DNA of 64,000 nt, taken from NCBI GenBank assembly GCA_958427975.1, contig CAUAEH010000001.1, positions 1 through 64,000 on the forward strand, read 5' to 3'. The position numbers and the translations under genes are program-made. This document shows positions 8,664 to 17,653 of this stretch, in pieces. The first letter of the stretch is position 1. Each line of letters starts with the position of its first letter. The stretch is from an uncultured Collinsella sp. Its GTDB lineage: Bacteria > Actinomycetota > Coriobacteriia > Coriobacteriales > Coriobacteriaceae. The notes beneath the pieces were generated by a model. That model ran no database searches, was not told where the DNA came from, and worked only from the letters and a program-made list of their open reading frames with translations.

Positions 8664-9917
8664 ATGGCGCAGGAACACGATCTGTTTGATGACATTATCG
8701 AGATCAGCAAGGGTTTCGACTTTCTTAAAAACCCGCTTGGCGGCGTGACCGATGCACTCGATCCGTCGGCGCCGCAGTGGAACCCTGCCGACTACAAGGA
8801 GCGCCCGCGCGGCAACACCATTCCGTGCCTGACCTGCAAAAACGAAAAGAGCGGCTGCACCGCGTGCATGGACGTGTGTCCGGTCAACGCTATCGAGGTC
8901 GAGGAAGATGCCATTGAGATCCTCGACTCCTGTCGCAAGTGCGGCCTGTGCGCCGCTGCCTGTCCGACCGAGGCGATCATCTCGCCGCGCTTGGCGCCCA
9001 AAAACCTGTATGACGATATCGTCTCTGCTGCTACGAGCCACGAGACCGCCTACGTCACCTGCACGCGCGCCCTCAAGCGCATGCCGCGCGAAAACGAGGT
9101 CGTCGTCGCCTGCGTGGGCGATATTACGGCCGAGACCTGGTTCTCGGTACTGGCGGACTATCCCAACGTGAGTGTGTACCTGCCGTTGGGCGTGTGCGAT
9201 AAATGCCGCAACACCGGCGGTGAGGACATTCTGGGCGAGGCCATTGCTACCGCCGAGGAGTGGGCGGGTACGGGCATGGGCCTGGAGGTCGACCCCAAGA
9301 GCCTCAAGTGCCATAAGCGCCGCGAGTACGAGCGCAAGGAGTACATGGATAAGATTGCCCGCACCACGGGCCTAACCGTGACTAAGCTCAACCCGGCGAC
9401 GGCGGCACTGGCCTCGGTGACGCAGAAGTTGAAGGCCCACCGTCACCAGATCACGCAGCTCGAGCGCACACTCAACACCATGTGCGGCACCACGACGACT
9501 AAGCGTCGCCGTTCGCTCACGCACGGGCGCCAACTGGTGCTCTCAACGTTGCAAAACCACCCCGAGCTTGCCCAGAACATGCAGGTGAGCACGCCGGAAT
9601 GCGATTTTGACAAGTGCACGTCGTGCGGCGAGTGCGTCAACGTGTGCCCCACGTTTGCCTGCGATTTGGTGGGAAGCGGTCGCTTTGCACTGGAGTCCAC
9701 GTATTGCCTAGGTTGCGGAGCCTGCGTCAAGGTGTGCCCCGAACATGCGCTCAAGCTGGTCGAGCACGATGCGTCCAATCTGGTCGTTGTCGACCCCGAG
9801 GCCGAGGAAAAGGCCGCTCAGAAGGCCAAGGCCCACGAGGAGGCCGAGAAGGTCAAGGCCGAGGCAAAGGAAAAGCTCAACAAGATGCTCGACCAAGTGG
9901 AAAAGCTCGCGGACTAG
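8664..9917 (+). CDS. Multi-cluster 4Fe-4S ferredoxin-type protein
   Basis: A 417-residue soluble protein with four cysteine clusters. Two are near the amino end (CLTCKNEKSGCTACMDVCP and CRKCGLCAAACP, ~55-110) and two near residues 320-365 (CTSCGECVNVCP and CLGCGACVKVCP). Further cysteines around 165-205 (CVGD, CDKCRN, CHKRR) could bind another cluster. The carboxy end is a charged Lys/Glu/Ala helix, probably a coiled coil. The ATG at 8664 follows GGGAGGGG. It is likely an electron carrier or oxidoreductase subunit. No catalytic partner adjoins it, so its reaction is unknown. Confidence 0.85.
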   Translation: MAQEHDLFDDIIEISKGFDFLKNPLGGVTDALDPSAPQWNPADYKERPRGNTIPCLTCKNEKSGCTACMDVCPVNAIEVEEDAIEILDSCRKCGLCAAACPTEAIISPRLAPKNLYDDIVSAATSHETAYVTCTRALKRMPRENEVVVACVGDITAETWFSVLADYPNVSVYLPLGVCDKCRNTGGEDILGEAIATAEEWAGTGMGLEVDPKSLKCHKRREYERKEYMDKIARTTGLTVTKLNPATAALASVTQKLKAHRHQITQLERTLNTMCGTTTTKRRRSLTHGRQLVLSTLQNHPELAQNMQVSTPECDFDKCTSCGECVNVCPTFACDLVGSGRFALESTYCLGCGACVKVCPEHALKLVEHDASNLVVVDPEAEEKAAQKAKAHEEAEKVKAEAKEKLNKMLDQVEKLAD

Positions 9918-9973
9918 CTAAACGAGCGTAAATGATGGCCGGTGGAACAGGTATTGCCCCGCCAGCCAAAGAA

Positions 9974-10038
9974 GTTGCGGTGGAATAGTTCCTGTTTTGC
10001 CCTTAAGCGGGCCATTCTAGGAACTATCCCACCGCAAC
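9974..10038. repeat. Long hairpin between convergent genes
   Basis: Two 19-bp arms (starting GTTGCGGTGG at 9974 and ending CCACCGCAAC at 10038) pair with one mismatch around a 27-nt loop. It sits between the convergent ferredoxin-type gene and the GntR regulator, so it may stop transcription from both sides. It lacks a T tract and its size suits a palindromic repeat. Confidence 0.65.
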
Positions 10039-10048
10039 TAATAGATGG

Positions 10049-10804
10049 TTAGTTCATGCTGCTTTGGTGGCCGGTTCGACCGGTACCGTTGCGCGTCACG
10101 GTTTCATGGAGCAAAAAGAACCCGGGGACCTGTTTGGTCTCGGTGTATTCCATAAGGATGCCGTCGGCGTTGTAGGTCTGCCCGCGTATAACGGCGAGTG
10201 CGTTAAAGTCGTCGAGATCGAGCACGCGCGCATCTTCGGGCGTGGGATGCTCAATCGTTACATCGCGTTTGCCCGTGGCAATCTTAATGCCAAGATCTTC
10301 TTCGAGGTAACGATAAATCGAATCGTTGACAATCTCGGGTGTCAGTCCCGGTACCTGTGAGCTTAGGTAATAGGAGTCGTCGGAGCACACGGCATGTCCG
10401 TCTGCATAACGGATGCGTTTGGCGCGCGTAAGCTCGCAGCCTTCGGGAAACCCGGTAATCCTGGAGAGTGCCTTGCTGCAGACGAGGAGCTCAAAGACGG
10501 TGGTGACAGTCTTGAGCTCAAAGCCTCGGCTGGTCGCGATTTCCTTAAAGGTCTCGAGTCCGCCGCCGCCACGACTCTTCTCGTCACTGATGTTGCGAAT
10601 GACGCGCATGCCTTTGCCTTGCTGGGGGAGCACGTAACCATCTGCCGCAAGCATCGAGATGGCGCGACGGACCGTCATGCGCGAACAGTCAAACAGCTGC
10701 GTGAGCTCAGTCTCCGAAGGCAGATAACTCTGATAGGCGTATGTGCCGTCGTCAATCGACTGCTTCACGTTGTCATAAATAGTTTGGAAGATGGCTCGCG
10801 CCAT
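10049..10804 (-). CDS. GntR/UTRA-family regulator (TreR-like)
   Basis: A 251-residue repressor-type protein. Residues ~1-70 are a GntR winged helix (YLPSETELTQLFDCSRMTVRRAISML). Residues ~85-235 form a UTRA effector domain, which in TreR- and NagR-like proteins binds a sugar phosphate. It is the last gene of the minus-strand arm of the alpha-glucoside locus, after the zinc dehydrogenase. Palindromes of the CTTGTCTAGACAAG type in the divergent promoter (11964-11977, 12071-12086) suit HutC/TreR-type dimers. I infer it represses both arms until a phosphorylated glucoside binds. Confidence 0.88.
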   Translation of the reverse strand: MARAIFQTIYDNVKQSIDDGTYAYQSYLPSETELTQLFDCSRMTVRRAISMLAADGYVLPQQGKGMRVIRNISDEKSRGGGGLETFKEIATSRGFELKTVTTVFELLVCSKALSRITGFPEGCELTRAKRIRYADGHAVCSDDSYYLSSQVPGLTPEIVNDSIYRYLEEDLGIKIATGKRDVTIEHPTPEDARVLDLDDFNALAVIRGQTYNADGILMEYTETKQVPGFFLLHETVTRNGTGRTGHQSSMN

Positions 10805-10869
10805 GACGGTCTCCTAGAGCTGGGTGCGTGAACGACGGATGAGGGCCGCCCGCGCAGGTGTCAATCGAT

Positions 10870-11895
10870 TTACTTGCCGGGGTCGATTATATATTTGCCC
10901 ATGGCACGCAGGGCCGGGTCTGACAGGATGGCGCCGAGTTCGTCGAGGGAGGCTACCTTTGCGACCATCGAGGATACGTCGAGCCTGCCAGAGTCGATGA
11001 GCTCGAGCGCACGACGCTGCGTATAAGGGTTAATGTAGGACGAGGTAAGCACAAGCTCCTTCTGGAAGACCTCGAAGGGCTTGACGGTGATTGTCTCATC
11101 GGGCTTGGTGAGGCCGAACATCATGACCGTAGCCTTGTGGCCGGCGATCTGGATGGCCTGCTCGATGGTGACGGGCTTGCCAACACACTCGATAACGACA
11201 TCAACGTTGCCGACGCCCTCCTGCTTCAGGCGGGCCGGGACGTCCTCGTGGATGGAATCAATTGCCAGGTCGGCGCCGAGTTTGAGCGCAACCTCGCGCT
11301 TGCCTTCGACGGGCTCGAGCAAGACAACCTTGGTGGCGCCGGCGTTTTTAGCGAGCTGCATCATGAGCAGACCGATCATGCCACCGCCGATAACGACAAC
11401 CGTGCTGCCGGGCTTGATGTTGCACATATCGATGCCGTGCAGACAGCAGGCGACGGGCTCGGTCATAGCACCCTGCTCAAAGCTGGTGTGATCGCCCAAC
11501 TTGTAGACTTGCTGCATATCGACGGAGCAGTACTCGGCAAAGCCGCCGTTAACGGTGGTGCCGTAACCGGTCATATGCTCGCAGTAGTGGTTGATTCCGT
11601 CGCGGCAGGGTTCGCAGCAGCCGCAGGGATGGTTTGGGTCGATGCACACGCGATCGCCCGGTTTAAAGCCGGCGACGTCGCTGCCCACGGCCTCGACAAC
11701 GCCCGCAAACTCATGACCAAGGATCGTGGGCGGGGTAACGTCGGCCGCACCCTTGTCGCCTTCATAGATATGAACGTCGGTACCGCAGACGCCGCAAGCT
11801 TTGACGTTGATCAGAACGTCGCGCCTGCCCACGGCCGGCTTTGCCGATTCCTCGACTCTGAGGTCGTGCTTTCCATAGAAGACCGCGCTTTTCAT
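10870..11895 (-). CDS. Zinc-dependent polyol/threonine-type dehydrogenase
   Basis: A 341-residue medium-chain dehydrogenase, NAD(P)-dependent. Catalytic zinc ligands are Cys in CGVCGTD (~38) and His-Glu in LGHEFAG (~60). The structural zinc site is the four-cysteine CGCCEPCRDGINHYC (~92-106). The Rossmann motif VVIGGGMIGLL is near residue 168. Sorbitol and threonine dehydrogenases have this layout. It sits between the GntR regulator and the divergent PTS/GH4 genes, so it may oxidise a polyol freed from a phosphorylated glucoside. A TreR-type operator lies upstream. Confidence 0.88.
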   Translation of the reverse strand: MKSAVFYGKHDLRVEESAKPAVGRRDVLINVKACGVCGTDVHIYEGDKGAADVTPPTILGHEFAGVVEAVGSDVAGFKPGDRVCIDPNHPCGCCEPCRDGINHYCEHMTGYGTTVNGGFAEYCSVDMQQVYKLGDHTSFEQGAMTEPVACCLHGIDMCNIKPGSTVVVIGGGMIGLLMMQLAKNAGATKVVLLEPVEGKREVALKLGADLAIDSIHEDVPARLKQEGVGNVDVVIECVGKPVTIEQAIQIAGHKATVMMFGLTKPDETITVKPFEVFQKELVLTSSYINPYTQRRALELIDSGRLDVSSMVAKVASLDELGAILSDPALRAMGKYIIDPGK

Positions 11896-12229
11896 GGTGA
11901 CTCCTTAACGTGGCGGTGAATGTTGTAATGAAGTATAGGCATGTATATAGATATAGACAAGCACATCTAGACAAGTAGAAAAGAAATTTAAAATGCAGCC
12001 GTCAGCTATGTCAGATTTAGCAGGCGAAATACTGGACATATACCGTTTACCGAGCGTAGTCTTTATGCTAACTTGTCTAGATAAGTGATGTGATAAAACG
12101 TAAGTGCAAGAAGTCAGGGACACGGGCCCACCCGTCCTATTGCACGAGGTACACGCAAACGGCGCGTCTGCGGTCTCGAGTGAAGCCAAAACCGCAGCGC
12201 TCCGAATGAAGAGAGGGGGATTCCCCGTC
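11896..12229. promoter_or_regulatory. Divergent promoter region with two TreR-type operators
   Basis: The region separates the dehydrogenase from the PTS gene. CATCTAGACAAGTA (11964-11977) and ACTTGTCTAGATAAGT (12071-12086) are matching palindromes centred on TCTAGA. A possible extra half site (ATAGACAAG) is near 11954. Each lies near one divergent start, which fits dual repression by the GntR-type protein at 10049-10804. No gene is evident in the region. Confidence 0.65.
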
Positions 12230-13840
12230 ATGATGCAAAAGATACAACGTTTCGGCGGTGCAATGTACACGCCTGCAATTCTTTTCGCATTTTCCGGAAT
12301 CGTCGTCGGCCTGGGTACGTTGTTTACCACCGAGGCGATCTTTGGCGAGATGGCCACAGCGGGTCATCTTTGGTTTGATTGCTGGAATGTGCTGCTCCAG
12401 GGTGGTTGGACGCTCTTTAACCAGATGCCGTTGCTGTTTTGCGTAGCGTTGCCAATCTCGCTCGCGAACAAGCAGAACGCTCGCTGCTGCATGGAGGCTT
12501 TGGCCATCTACCTTACCTTCAACTACTTTGTAAGCACAATCTTGGGGCAGTGGGGCCCTGTCTTTGGAGTCGACTACTCTGTCGAGGCGGGCAGCGGTAC
12601 TGGTCTTGCCACTATCGCAAGCATCAAAACGCTTGATATGGGCATCATGGGCGCGCTTATCATTTCTGGTATCGCCACGATGCTTCACAACAAGTACTTC
12701 GACACCGAACTTCCTGAGTGGCTGGGCGTGTTCTCGGGCTCCGTGTTCATTTATATGATCGGTTTCTTCGTTATGGTTCCGGTCGCTCTTATCGCCTGCC
12801 TGGTGTGGCCGCATGTTCAGGCTGCTATCTCCGCCTTCCAGGGATTCATCCTTTCCGCCGGTACGTTCGGCGTGGGCGTCTTTGCTTTCTTCGAGCGCGT
12901 GCTGATCCCTACAGGCCTGCACCACTTTATCTATACGCCGTTCTATTACGACAACGCGGCGGTCAACGGCGGCATCTTTGCTGCTTGGGCCAACATCCTG
13001 CCCCAACTGGCTGCCGATCCGAGCATTGCTCTTAAGGATGCCGCACCCTGGGCTGCCTATACCTGCCCTGGTTGGACTAAGGTCTTCGGCTCGCTTGGCG
13101 TCGCCATTGCGTTTTATATGACCGCCAAACCCGAGCGCAAGCAGCGCGTCAAGGCTCTGCTCATTCCCGTCACCCTTACCGCTATGCTTTGCGGTATTAC
13201 CGAGCCGCTTGACTTCACCTTCCTGTTCATCGCGCCCGGCCTGTTCGTCGTCCACTGCGTGCTCGGAGCGCTTGGCTGCATGGCTCAAAACCTCCTTGGC
13301 GTCGTGGGCATCTTCGACGGCGGCATCATCTCGATGCTCTCGTGGGACTGGCTGCCCCTTTGGGCCGCACACGGTCTGCAGTACGCCATCTCCATCCTTG
13401 TCGGTCTGTGCTTTACCGCCCTTTGGGTCGTGGTCTTCCGTTTCCTGATCGTCAAGTTCGACTTTAAGACCCCCGGTCGCGAGGATGACGATGTTGAGGT
13501 CGAGCTCAAGTCCAAGGCCGACTACAAGCAAAAGCAGGGCGGTGCTGCTGCTGGCAAATCGGTCGCCCAGAGTAAAGATGATGAGCGCTTGGTGCTTGCC
13601 GAGAAAATCCTCGATCTGCTCGGTGGCGCGGATAACATCATCGATGTAACTAACTGCGCTACCCGTCTGCGCGTTAACGTCAAGGACAAGGGCGTCGTTG
13701 CACCCGAGGCTTCCTTCAAGGCGATCGGTACGCATGGCTTGGTGGTCCAAGGTCAGTCAATCCAGGTCATCATCGGCCTTACCGTCCCGCAGGTTCGCGA
13801 GAAGTTCGAGAGTCTTCTGAAGTTCGAGAGTCTTCTGTAA
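12230..13840 (+). CDS. PTS alpha-glucoside-type EIICB permease
   Basis: A 536-residue sugar phosphotransferase transporter of the glucose/maltose superfamily. The membrane-embedded EIIC part (~1-430) has about ten hydrophobic segments and the substrate motif GITEPLDFTFLF. After a charged linker, the EIIB part carries the phospho-cysteine in VTNCATRLRVNV. There is no EIIA domain, so a general EIIA must supply phosphate. I chose the ATG at 12230 because it follows GAGAGGGGGA and gives MMQKIQRFGGAM, as in AglA/MalX-type proteins. The last 12 codons contain an 18-bp perfect tandem duplication, repeating KFESLL. It takes up and phosphorylates an alpha-glucoside for the GH4 enzyme downstream. Confidence 0.9.
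   Translation: MMQKIQRFGGAMYTPAILFAFSGIVVGLGTLFTTEAIFGEMATAGHLWFDCWNVLLQGGWTLFNQMPLLFCVALPISLANKQNARCCMEALAIYLTFNYFVSTILGQWGPVFGVDYSVEAGSGTGLATIASIKTLDMGIMGALIISGIATMLHNKYFDTELPEWLGVFSGSVFIYMIGFFVMVPVALIACLVWPHVQAAISAFQGFILSAGTFGVGVFAFFERVLIPTGLHHFIYTPFYYDNAAVNGGIFAAWANILPQLAADPSIALKDAAPWAAYTCPGWTKVFGSLGVAIAFYMTAKPERKQRVKALLIPVTLTAMLCGITEPLDFTFLFIAPGLFVVHCVLGALGCMAQNLLGVVGIFDGGIISMLSWDWLPLWAAHGLQYAISILVGLCFTALWVVVFRFLIVKFDFKTPGREDDDVEVELKSKADYKQKQGGAAAGKSVAQSKDDERLVLAEKILDLLGGADNIIDVTNCATRLRVNVKDKGVVAPEASFKAIGTHGLVVQGQSIQVIIGLTVPQVREKFESLLKFESLL
13802..13837 (+). repeat. 18-bp tandem duplication at the EIICB C-terminus
   Basis: AAGTTCGAGAGTCTTCTG occurs twice in direct tandem (13802-13819, 13820-13837), immediately before the stop codon. 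The duplication keeps the frame and lengthens the protein by six residues. Confidence 0.95.
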
Positions 13841-13994
13841 ACCATCGTCCATCGAAACAATCGGCCTTGCAGAGCCGGTATGCACCGCAGGGCCGATTCT
13901 AGAGATAAAAACTTCACTTCTAGGTAACAATTCCAAACCGTACAGGCCGCGTGCGGGGATGGATTGAGCAAGCGGCCAGAATGAGGAGGACATC

Positions 13995-15338
13995 ATGTCC
14001 AAGAAAAACTATGCCGTGACCATTGCCGGCGGTGGCTCTACCTTCACCCCGGGCATCGCTCTGATGCTGCTTGAGGAGCGCGACCGCTTTCCGGTCAACA
14101 AGGTGACCTTCTACGATAACAACGCCGAGCGCCAGGAGATCGTGGCCAAGGCCTGCGAGATCTACTTCCACGAGAACGCCCCCGAGGTTGAGTTCAACTA
14201 CACCACCGACCCCGAGACCGCATTCACCGGGACCGACTTCGTCCTTGCTCACATCCGCGTCGGCCTGTACGCTATGCGTGAGCTCGACGAGAAGATTCCT
14301 CTCAAGTACGGCTGCGTTGGCCAAGAGACCTGCGGCGCCGGCGGTATCGCCTACGGCATGCGCTCCATTGGTGGCGTCATCGAGATCCTCGACTACATGG
14401 AGAAGTACAGCCCCAACGCCTGGATGCTCAACTACTCCAACCCCGCGGCCATCGTCGCCGAGGCCTGCCGCGTGCTGCGCCCCAACAGCCGCATCATCAA
14501 CATCTGCGACATGCCGATCGACCTCATGGATAAGATGAGCCGTATGTGCGGCATCAAGGATCGTCGCGAGCTGCAGTATAGCTACTACGGCCTCAACCAC
14601 TTTGGTTGGTGGAGCAAGATCTACGACAAGGACGGCAACGACCTCATGCCGCAGATTAAGGAGCACATGGCTAAGAACGGCTACCTGGACGGCATCGAGC
14701 ACGAGGCCGGTAAGGAGCAGCATGTCGAGGAGAGCTGGATTCACACCTTCGGCAAGGCCAAGGATGTCTATGCTGTCGATCCCGAGACGATTCCCAATAC
14801 CTACCTCAAGTATTACCTGTACCCGGACTATGTCGTCGAGACGTCTGACCCCAACTACACTCGCGCCAATGAGGTTATGGACGGCCGCGAGAAGAAGGTC
14901 TTTGGCGCTTGCCGCGACATCATCGCCAAGGGTACGGCTAAAGACGGCGGCTTTGAGCCCGACGTACACGCCAACTACATCGTCGACCTTGCCTGCGCAC
15001 TGGCCGAGAACACGCTCGAGCGCTTCCTGCTGATTGTCCCCAACGATGGTGCTGTGCCCAACTTCGACCCGACGGCCATGGTCGAGGTGCCTTGCATCGT
15101 CGGCTCCAACGGCTTTGAGAAGATCTGCCAGGGCCCGATCCCGCAGTTCCAGAAGGGCCTGATGGAGCAGCAGGTTTCCGTCGAGAAGCTCGTTGTCCAG
15201 GCTTGGGTCGAGGGCAGCTACCAGAAGCTCTGGCAGGCGCTCACGCTCTCCAAGACCATTCCTTCGGCAAGCGTTGCTAAGCAGATCCTGGACGAGCTCA
15301 TCGAGGCCAACAAGGATTTCTGGCCCGAGCTTAAGTAA
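13995..15338 (+). CDS. GH4 6-phospho-alpha-glucosidase
   Basis: A 447-residue cytoplasmic glycosidase of family 4, which uses NAD+ and Mn2+ in a redox-elimination mechanism. The amino end has the dinucleotide motif IAGGGSTFTPG. Metal-binding residues are Cys in INICDMP (~171) and His in YGLNHFGWW (~202). CGAGGIAYG and NYSNPAA are further family landmarks. The ATG follows GAGGAGG. Together with the upstream EIICB it forms an uptake and hydrolysis unit: the imported glucoside 6-phosphate is split into glucose 6-phosphate and the aglycone. The relatives are GlvA, MalH and AglB; which substrate is preferred cannot be read from sequence. Confidence 0.93.
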   Translation: MSKKNYAVTIAGGGSTFTPGIALMLLEERDRFPVNKVTFYDNNAERQEIVAKACEIYFHENAPEVEFNYTTDPETAFTGTDFVLAHIRVGLYAMRELDEKIPLKYGCVGQETCGAGGIAYGMRSIGGVIEILDYMEKYSPNAWMLNYSNPAAIVAEACRVLRPNSRIINICDMPIDLMDKMSRMCGIKDRRELQYSYYGLNHFGWWSKIYDKDGNDLMPQIKEHMAKNGYLDGIEHEAGKEQHVEESWIHTFGKAKDVYAVDPETIPNTYLKYYLYPDYVVETSDPNYTRANEVMDGREKKVFGACRDIIAKGTAKDGGFEPDVHANYIVDLACALAENTLERFLLIVPNDGAVPNFDPTAMVEVPCIVGSNGFEKICQGPIPQFQKGLMEQQVSVEKLVVQAWVEGSYQKLWQALTLSKTIPSASVAKQILDELIEANKDFWPELK

Positions 15339-15465
15339 GGGCTACTGTCTAGAACCCTCACGCATCTCTGCTTCATTTGCGCCGCCGTGGTGTCCGGATT
15401 CGCCCGGATGCTGCGGCGGCGCTATACTTATGAAGTTTGAAGTACCTGTACCAAAAGGAGCTGTC

Positions 15466-16542
<1,077 letters not shown>

Positions 16543-16553
16543 GGACGACGCAT

Positions 16554-16937
16554 ATGTTTAAATATGGCAAAAAAGCTGGCTACATGGGTATTGCGCTGCT
16601 CGTACTTGCGGTGATTCCGCTGGTGGTTGCAGCGTTTGTGATCCCCAACATTGGCCCCGAGGTGGCAACGAAGTTTAACGCAGCCGGCGAGGTGACGCGC
16701 TGGGGTAAGAGCTACGAGCTGCTGGCACTGCCGGTGCTCAACCTGCTGCTGAGCGTGGCGACGTACTTTACGGCGGGACGCCAGGCAAAGAACAACGAGG
16801 ACTCCGCTGTGATGGCACGTCTTGCGTGCGAGCGCTACCTGCGCAACGGCTGCATCACGGGCGTGTTCCTCAATGTAATCAACGTCTACTTTATGTATTC
16901 GGCGATTACTGGAACGGGCTTTGGCTTTGGTTTCTAG
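16554..16937 (+). CDS. DUF1648-like small membrane protein
   Basis: A 127-residue protein with an amino-terminal transmembrane helix (~12-32) and two more hydrophobic segments (~53-72, ~96-118). The loop IGPEVATKFNAAGEVTRWGKSYELLALP matches the DUF1648 pattern found in SdpI-like membrane proteins (conserved F-N-x-x-G-x-x-x-x-W-G). It is 11 bases downstream of ychF and probably cotranscribed. A single DUF1648 unit is shorter than immunity-type SdpI proteins. Function unknown. Confidence 0.8.
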   Translation: MFKYGKKAGYMGIALLVLAVIPLVVAAFVIPNIGPEVATKFNAAGEVTRWGKSYELLALPVLNLLLSVATYFTAGRQAKNNEDSAVMARLACERYLRNGCITGVFLNVINVYFMYSAITGTGFGFGF

Positions 16938-16946
16938 CTTGTCCTT

Positions 16947-17336
16947 TTAGGCAACGAGCCTGCACACATATTCAATGGCTGCTGCGAGGCCGCCGCTCGA
17001 TCGTGGTTTAAAGACCATGTCGGCGGCGGCCTCGTTTTCGTATCCGGCGCCGCGAAGGGCAAGTGCGATACCGGCTTCCAGGAGAAGGGGCAGACCTCGT
17101 TGGCTGGTTGCGATTACGGCAGCCTGCTTGAGCGAGCAGCTGTGCGCTTGGCATTGGATGGCAAGTTCACCTTGCGCCGGGCAAGGGACCAGAACGGCGG
17201 CGACGCGACTTGATAGCAATGCAAATGCTGTGCGCTCATCGGGCGAAAGGCATTCTGCTTCAACGACGACGAGCTTGGGCGGCGCGCTGTTTGCGCGAAG
17301 CGTGGCTCGGTACATGCGGACCGAAGAACCCGACAT
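16947..17336 (-). CDS. Unrecognised protein divergent from an XRE regulator
   Basis: A 129-residue protein rich in alanine and leucine, with no clear membrane helix or known motif. Residues ~70-105 (KQAAVIATSQRGLPLLLEAGIALALRGAG) form an amphipathic stretch. I chose the start at 17336 because CAGGAG precedes it at good spacing; an upstream in-frame start would run into the palindrome. It is transcribed away from the XRE gene across a perfect 24-bp palindrome, suggesting joint control. It could be a toxin-like, sensor or metabolic partner; nothing in the sequence decides. Convergent with the DUF1648 gene. Confidence 0.6.
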   Translation of the reverse strand: MSGSSVRMYRATLRANSAPPKLVVVEAECLSPDERTAFALLSSRVAAVLVPCPAQGELAIQCQAHSCSLKQAAVIATSQRGLPLLLEAGIALALRGAGYENEAAADMVFKPRSSGGLAAAIEYVCRLVA

Positions 17337-17359
17337 AGAAAACTCCTGTGTATTCGGCA

Positions 17360-17383
17360 AAACGTAAACTATAGTTTACGTTT
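17360..17383. promoter_or_regulatory. Perfect 24-bp palindromic operator candidate
   Basis: The two 12-bp halves (AAACGTAAACTA and its exact reverse complement) meet without a spacer at 17371/17372. The palindrome lies between the divergent XRE gene and the unknown 129-residue gene. Its AT-rich centre overlaps probable -10 sites for both. It is the obvious binding site for the XRE dimer. Confidence 0.75.
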
Positions 17384-17412
17384 ATGTTCGGCTCCATTTC
17401 AAACTCGGCTGC

Positions 17413-17631
17413 ATGGACGAACGTGCGAAACAGATTCTTGGCAGGCGGGTCGAAGAGACACGCAGGGACCTTGGTATCTCCAAGGTTGATTTTTGTGTGG
17501 CAACAGGAATCAGTCGACCCTACCTCGACCGAATCGAAGATGGGACGGCAAATTTCACGCTCAAGGTTCTATTTAAGATCGCGCCCGCACTCGGCATGAC
17601 GGTGTCAGAGCTTCTCGAGGGTATCGAATAG
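17413..17631 (+). CDS. Small XRE-family regulator
   Basis: A 72-residue protein that is essentially one helix-turn-helix of the lambda-Cro/XRE type. The recognition region is KVDFCVATGISRPYLDRIEDGTANFTLKVL, followed by TVSELLEGIE. There is no effector or dimerisation domain beyond the HTH. It sits 29 bases from a perfect palindrome shared with a divergent gene, so autoregulation is likely. A size of about 70 residues is common for antitoxin-like or controller proteins. Confidence 0.85.
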   Translation: MDERAKQILGRRVEETRRDLGISKVDFCVATGISRPYLDRIEDGTANFTLKVLFKIAPALGMTVSELLEGIE

Positions 17632-17653
17632 GGGATACCCGTCGACAACTGAA

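Noticed and set aside
12137..13750. 537-codon minus-strand frame opposite EIICB
   Set aside because: The plus-strand PTS motifs are unambiguous; the minus translation has no recognisable feature.
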